A DNA stretch of 64,000 bases from Paenibacillus kyungheensis (lineage in GTDB: Bacteria; Bacillota; Bacilli; Paenibacillales; Paenibacillaceae): positions 968,001 to 1,032,000 of the forward strand of contig NZ_CP117416.1 of the NCBI RefSeq assembly GCF_028606985.1, read 5' to 3'. Each line of letters starts with the position of its first letter. The first letter of the stretch is position 1. Under the pieces are notes generated by a model. The model made no database searches. It saw only the letters and a program-made list of their open reading frames with translations, and had not been told where the DNA came from. Both the position numbers and the translations under genes were made by a program. Positions 63,234 through 64,000 of this stretch are shown piece after piece.

Positions 63234-64000
63234 GTGAAGTGGATATTAAAAGTAGTTCTGGCAGGTACACTATGTCTTGTGGCTATTATACCGTGGGCAT
63301 CAACGCAAGAAGCTCATGCAGGCACAGTGACAGAACAAAGTGCACAAGATACGAATGTATTTGTAGAAGATAAAGTGGTCGATGTCAAAATAACGCTTCC
63401 TGATTCGGATTTTCAAGATATGTTAGATCATGCGTCTGATGAAGAATACCACTCGGCAACAGTGGATTATAACGGTAAAACAATCACAAATGTAGGTATC
63501 CGTACAAAAGGTAATCTTTCCTTACGCAGTGTTGTCCAGATGGATGATTCGGATCGGTATAGCTTTAAGCTGAGTTTTGATGAATACATTTCCGGACAGA
63601 ATCTATACGGCTTAGACAAAATTAATCTGAACAACAACTATAGTGATGCTTCTTATATGCGTGAATTTTTGGCGTATGAAATGTCTGAAATGTTAGGGCT
63701 CCCTACACCTAAGCACTCCTTTGTGCGTATCTATGTTAATGGTACATATAAAGGATTATATCTTGCTGTAGAGCAAGTAGACGACCAATTTATAGAGACT
63801 CATTATGAAGATACAACAGGCACATTATACAAAGGTCTGATGACAGGTAGCGGTAGTGATCTACAGTGGATTGATGATGATGCAGATTCGTATACCGGTC
63901 TTGATGTGAAGTCAGAAAGTCAGGACAAAGACGCGTTAATTAATATGCTGGATAAGCTGAATCATGATAGTAAAACGCCATATACGGATTATCTTGATGT
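63234..64000 (+). CDS. CotH-family secreted protein (N-terminal part)
   Basis: The gene runs off the right edge; 255 residues are present. It starts at GTG after GGTGGTGAT. The signal peptide (MKWILKVVLAGTLCLVAII...) ends near ASTQEAHA. The CotH fold follows: VDVKITLPDSDFQDML, VGIRTKGNLSL, GLDKINLNNNYSDASYMREF and VNGTYKGLYLAVEQVDDQFI, which are the conserved strands and the start of the kinase-like core. CotH proteins are atypical surface or spore-coat kinases. Placement after VTC and DUF4956 genes is a known association, suggesting a role at the cell surface linked to polyphosphate. Confidence 0.88.
   Translation, partial: MKWILKVVLAGTLCLVAIIPWASTQEAHAGTVTEQSAQDTNVFVEDKVVDVKITLPDSDFQDMLDHASDEEYHSATVDYNGKTITNVGIRTKGNLSLRSVVQMDDSDRYSFKLSFDEYISGQNLYGLDKINLNNNYSDASYMREFLAYEMSEMLGLPTPKHSFVRIYVNGTYKGLYLAVEQVDDQFIETHYEDTTGTLYKGLMTGSGSDLQWIDDDADSYTGLDVKSESQDKDALINMLDKLNHDSKTPYTDYLD

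Overview
The window looks like a chromosomal segment of a low-GC Gram-positive soil or plant-associated bacterium of the Paenibacillus type. The signs are AGGAGG ribosome-binding sites, frequent TTG/GTG starts, a CcpA cre site, NrdR boxes before a class Ib ribonucleotide reductase operon, and secreted plant/fungal polysaccharide hydrolases (GH5-CBM3, PL11, CBM56-GH64). No rRNA, tRNA, CRISPR array, integrase or transposase was seen. The assignment is inference from gene content, not a database match.

Left flank (1-10.9 kb): a partial M19 dipeptidase, a papain-like hydrolase, a CynX-type transporter with a divergent LysR regulator, a cation diffusion facilitator, and a bphO-bphP pair (heme oxygenase plus a bacteriophytochrome whose GGDEF site is degenerate). 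Several small membrane proteins follow, one of only 37 residues.

Defence island (about 10.9-34.2 kb, visibly AT-rich): dndB-dndC-dndD-dndE plus a cysteine desulfurase form a rightward DNA phosphorothioation operon. Facing it is a leftward operon, dptF-dptG-dptH, the restriction half. That operon continues without a visible terminator into three further genes: a HARE-HTH-SIR2 protein, a MORC/Hsp90-like GHKL ATPase, and a Rossmann methyltransferase-like protein of unknown family. This three-gene extension is the best candidate here for an undescribed system: a probable NAD+-depleting or DNA-modification-sensing arm added to the Dnd/Dpt defence. Divergent from dptF is a McrB-like AAA+ protein with an overlapping DUF2357/PD-(D/E)XK partner, a second McrBC-type restriction module. 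Base composition changes abruptly inside its first gene.

Right flank (34.4-49.2 kb): an MFS transporter, the GH5 cellulase, a secreted stalk-domain protein, a HAD phosphatase, an NCS2 nucleobase permease, a cre-controlled rhamnogalacturonan lyase, an AraC regulator fused to a substrate-binding domain, galactokinase and a GH64 beta-1,3-glucanase.

Right end (49.2-64 kb): the nrdI-nrdE-nrdF operon behind a promoter with two NrdR boxes, a nested hairpin repeat, a thioredoxin-like protein, a DUF1877 protein, a VanY-type carboxypeptidase with a VanR/VanS-like two-component pair, an autoregulated YtrA-type GntR/ABC operon with a long perfect operator, and the VTC-domain polyphosphate polymerase / DUF4956 / CotH module, which runs off the right edge.
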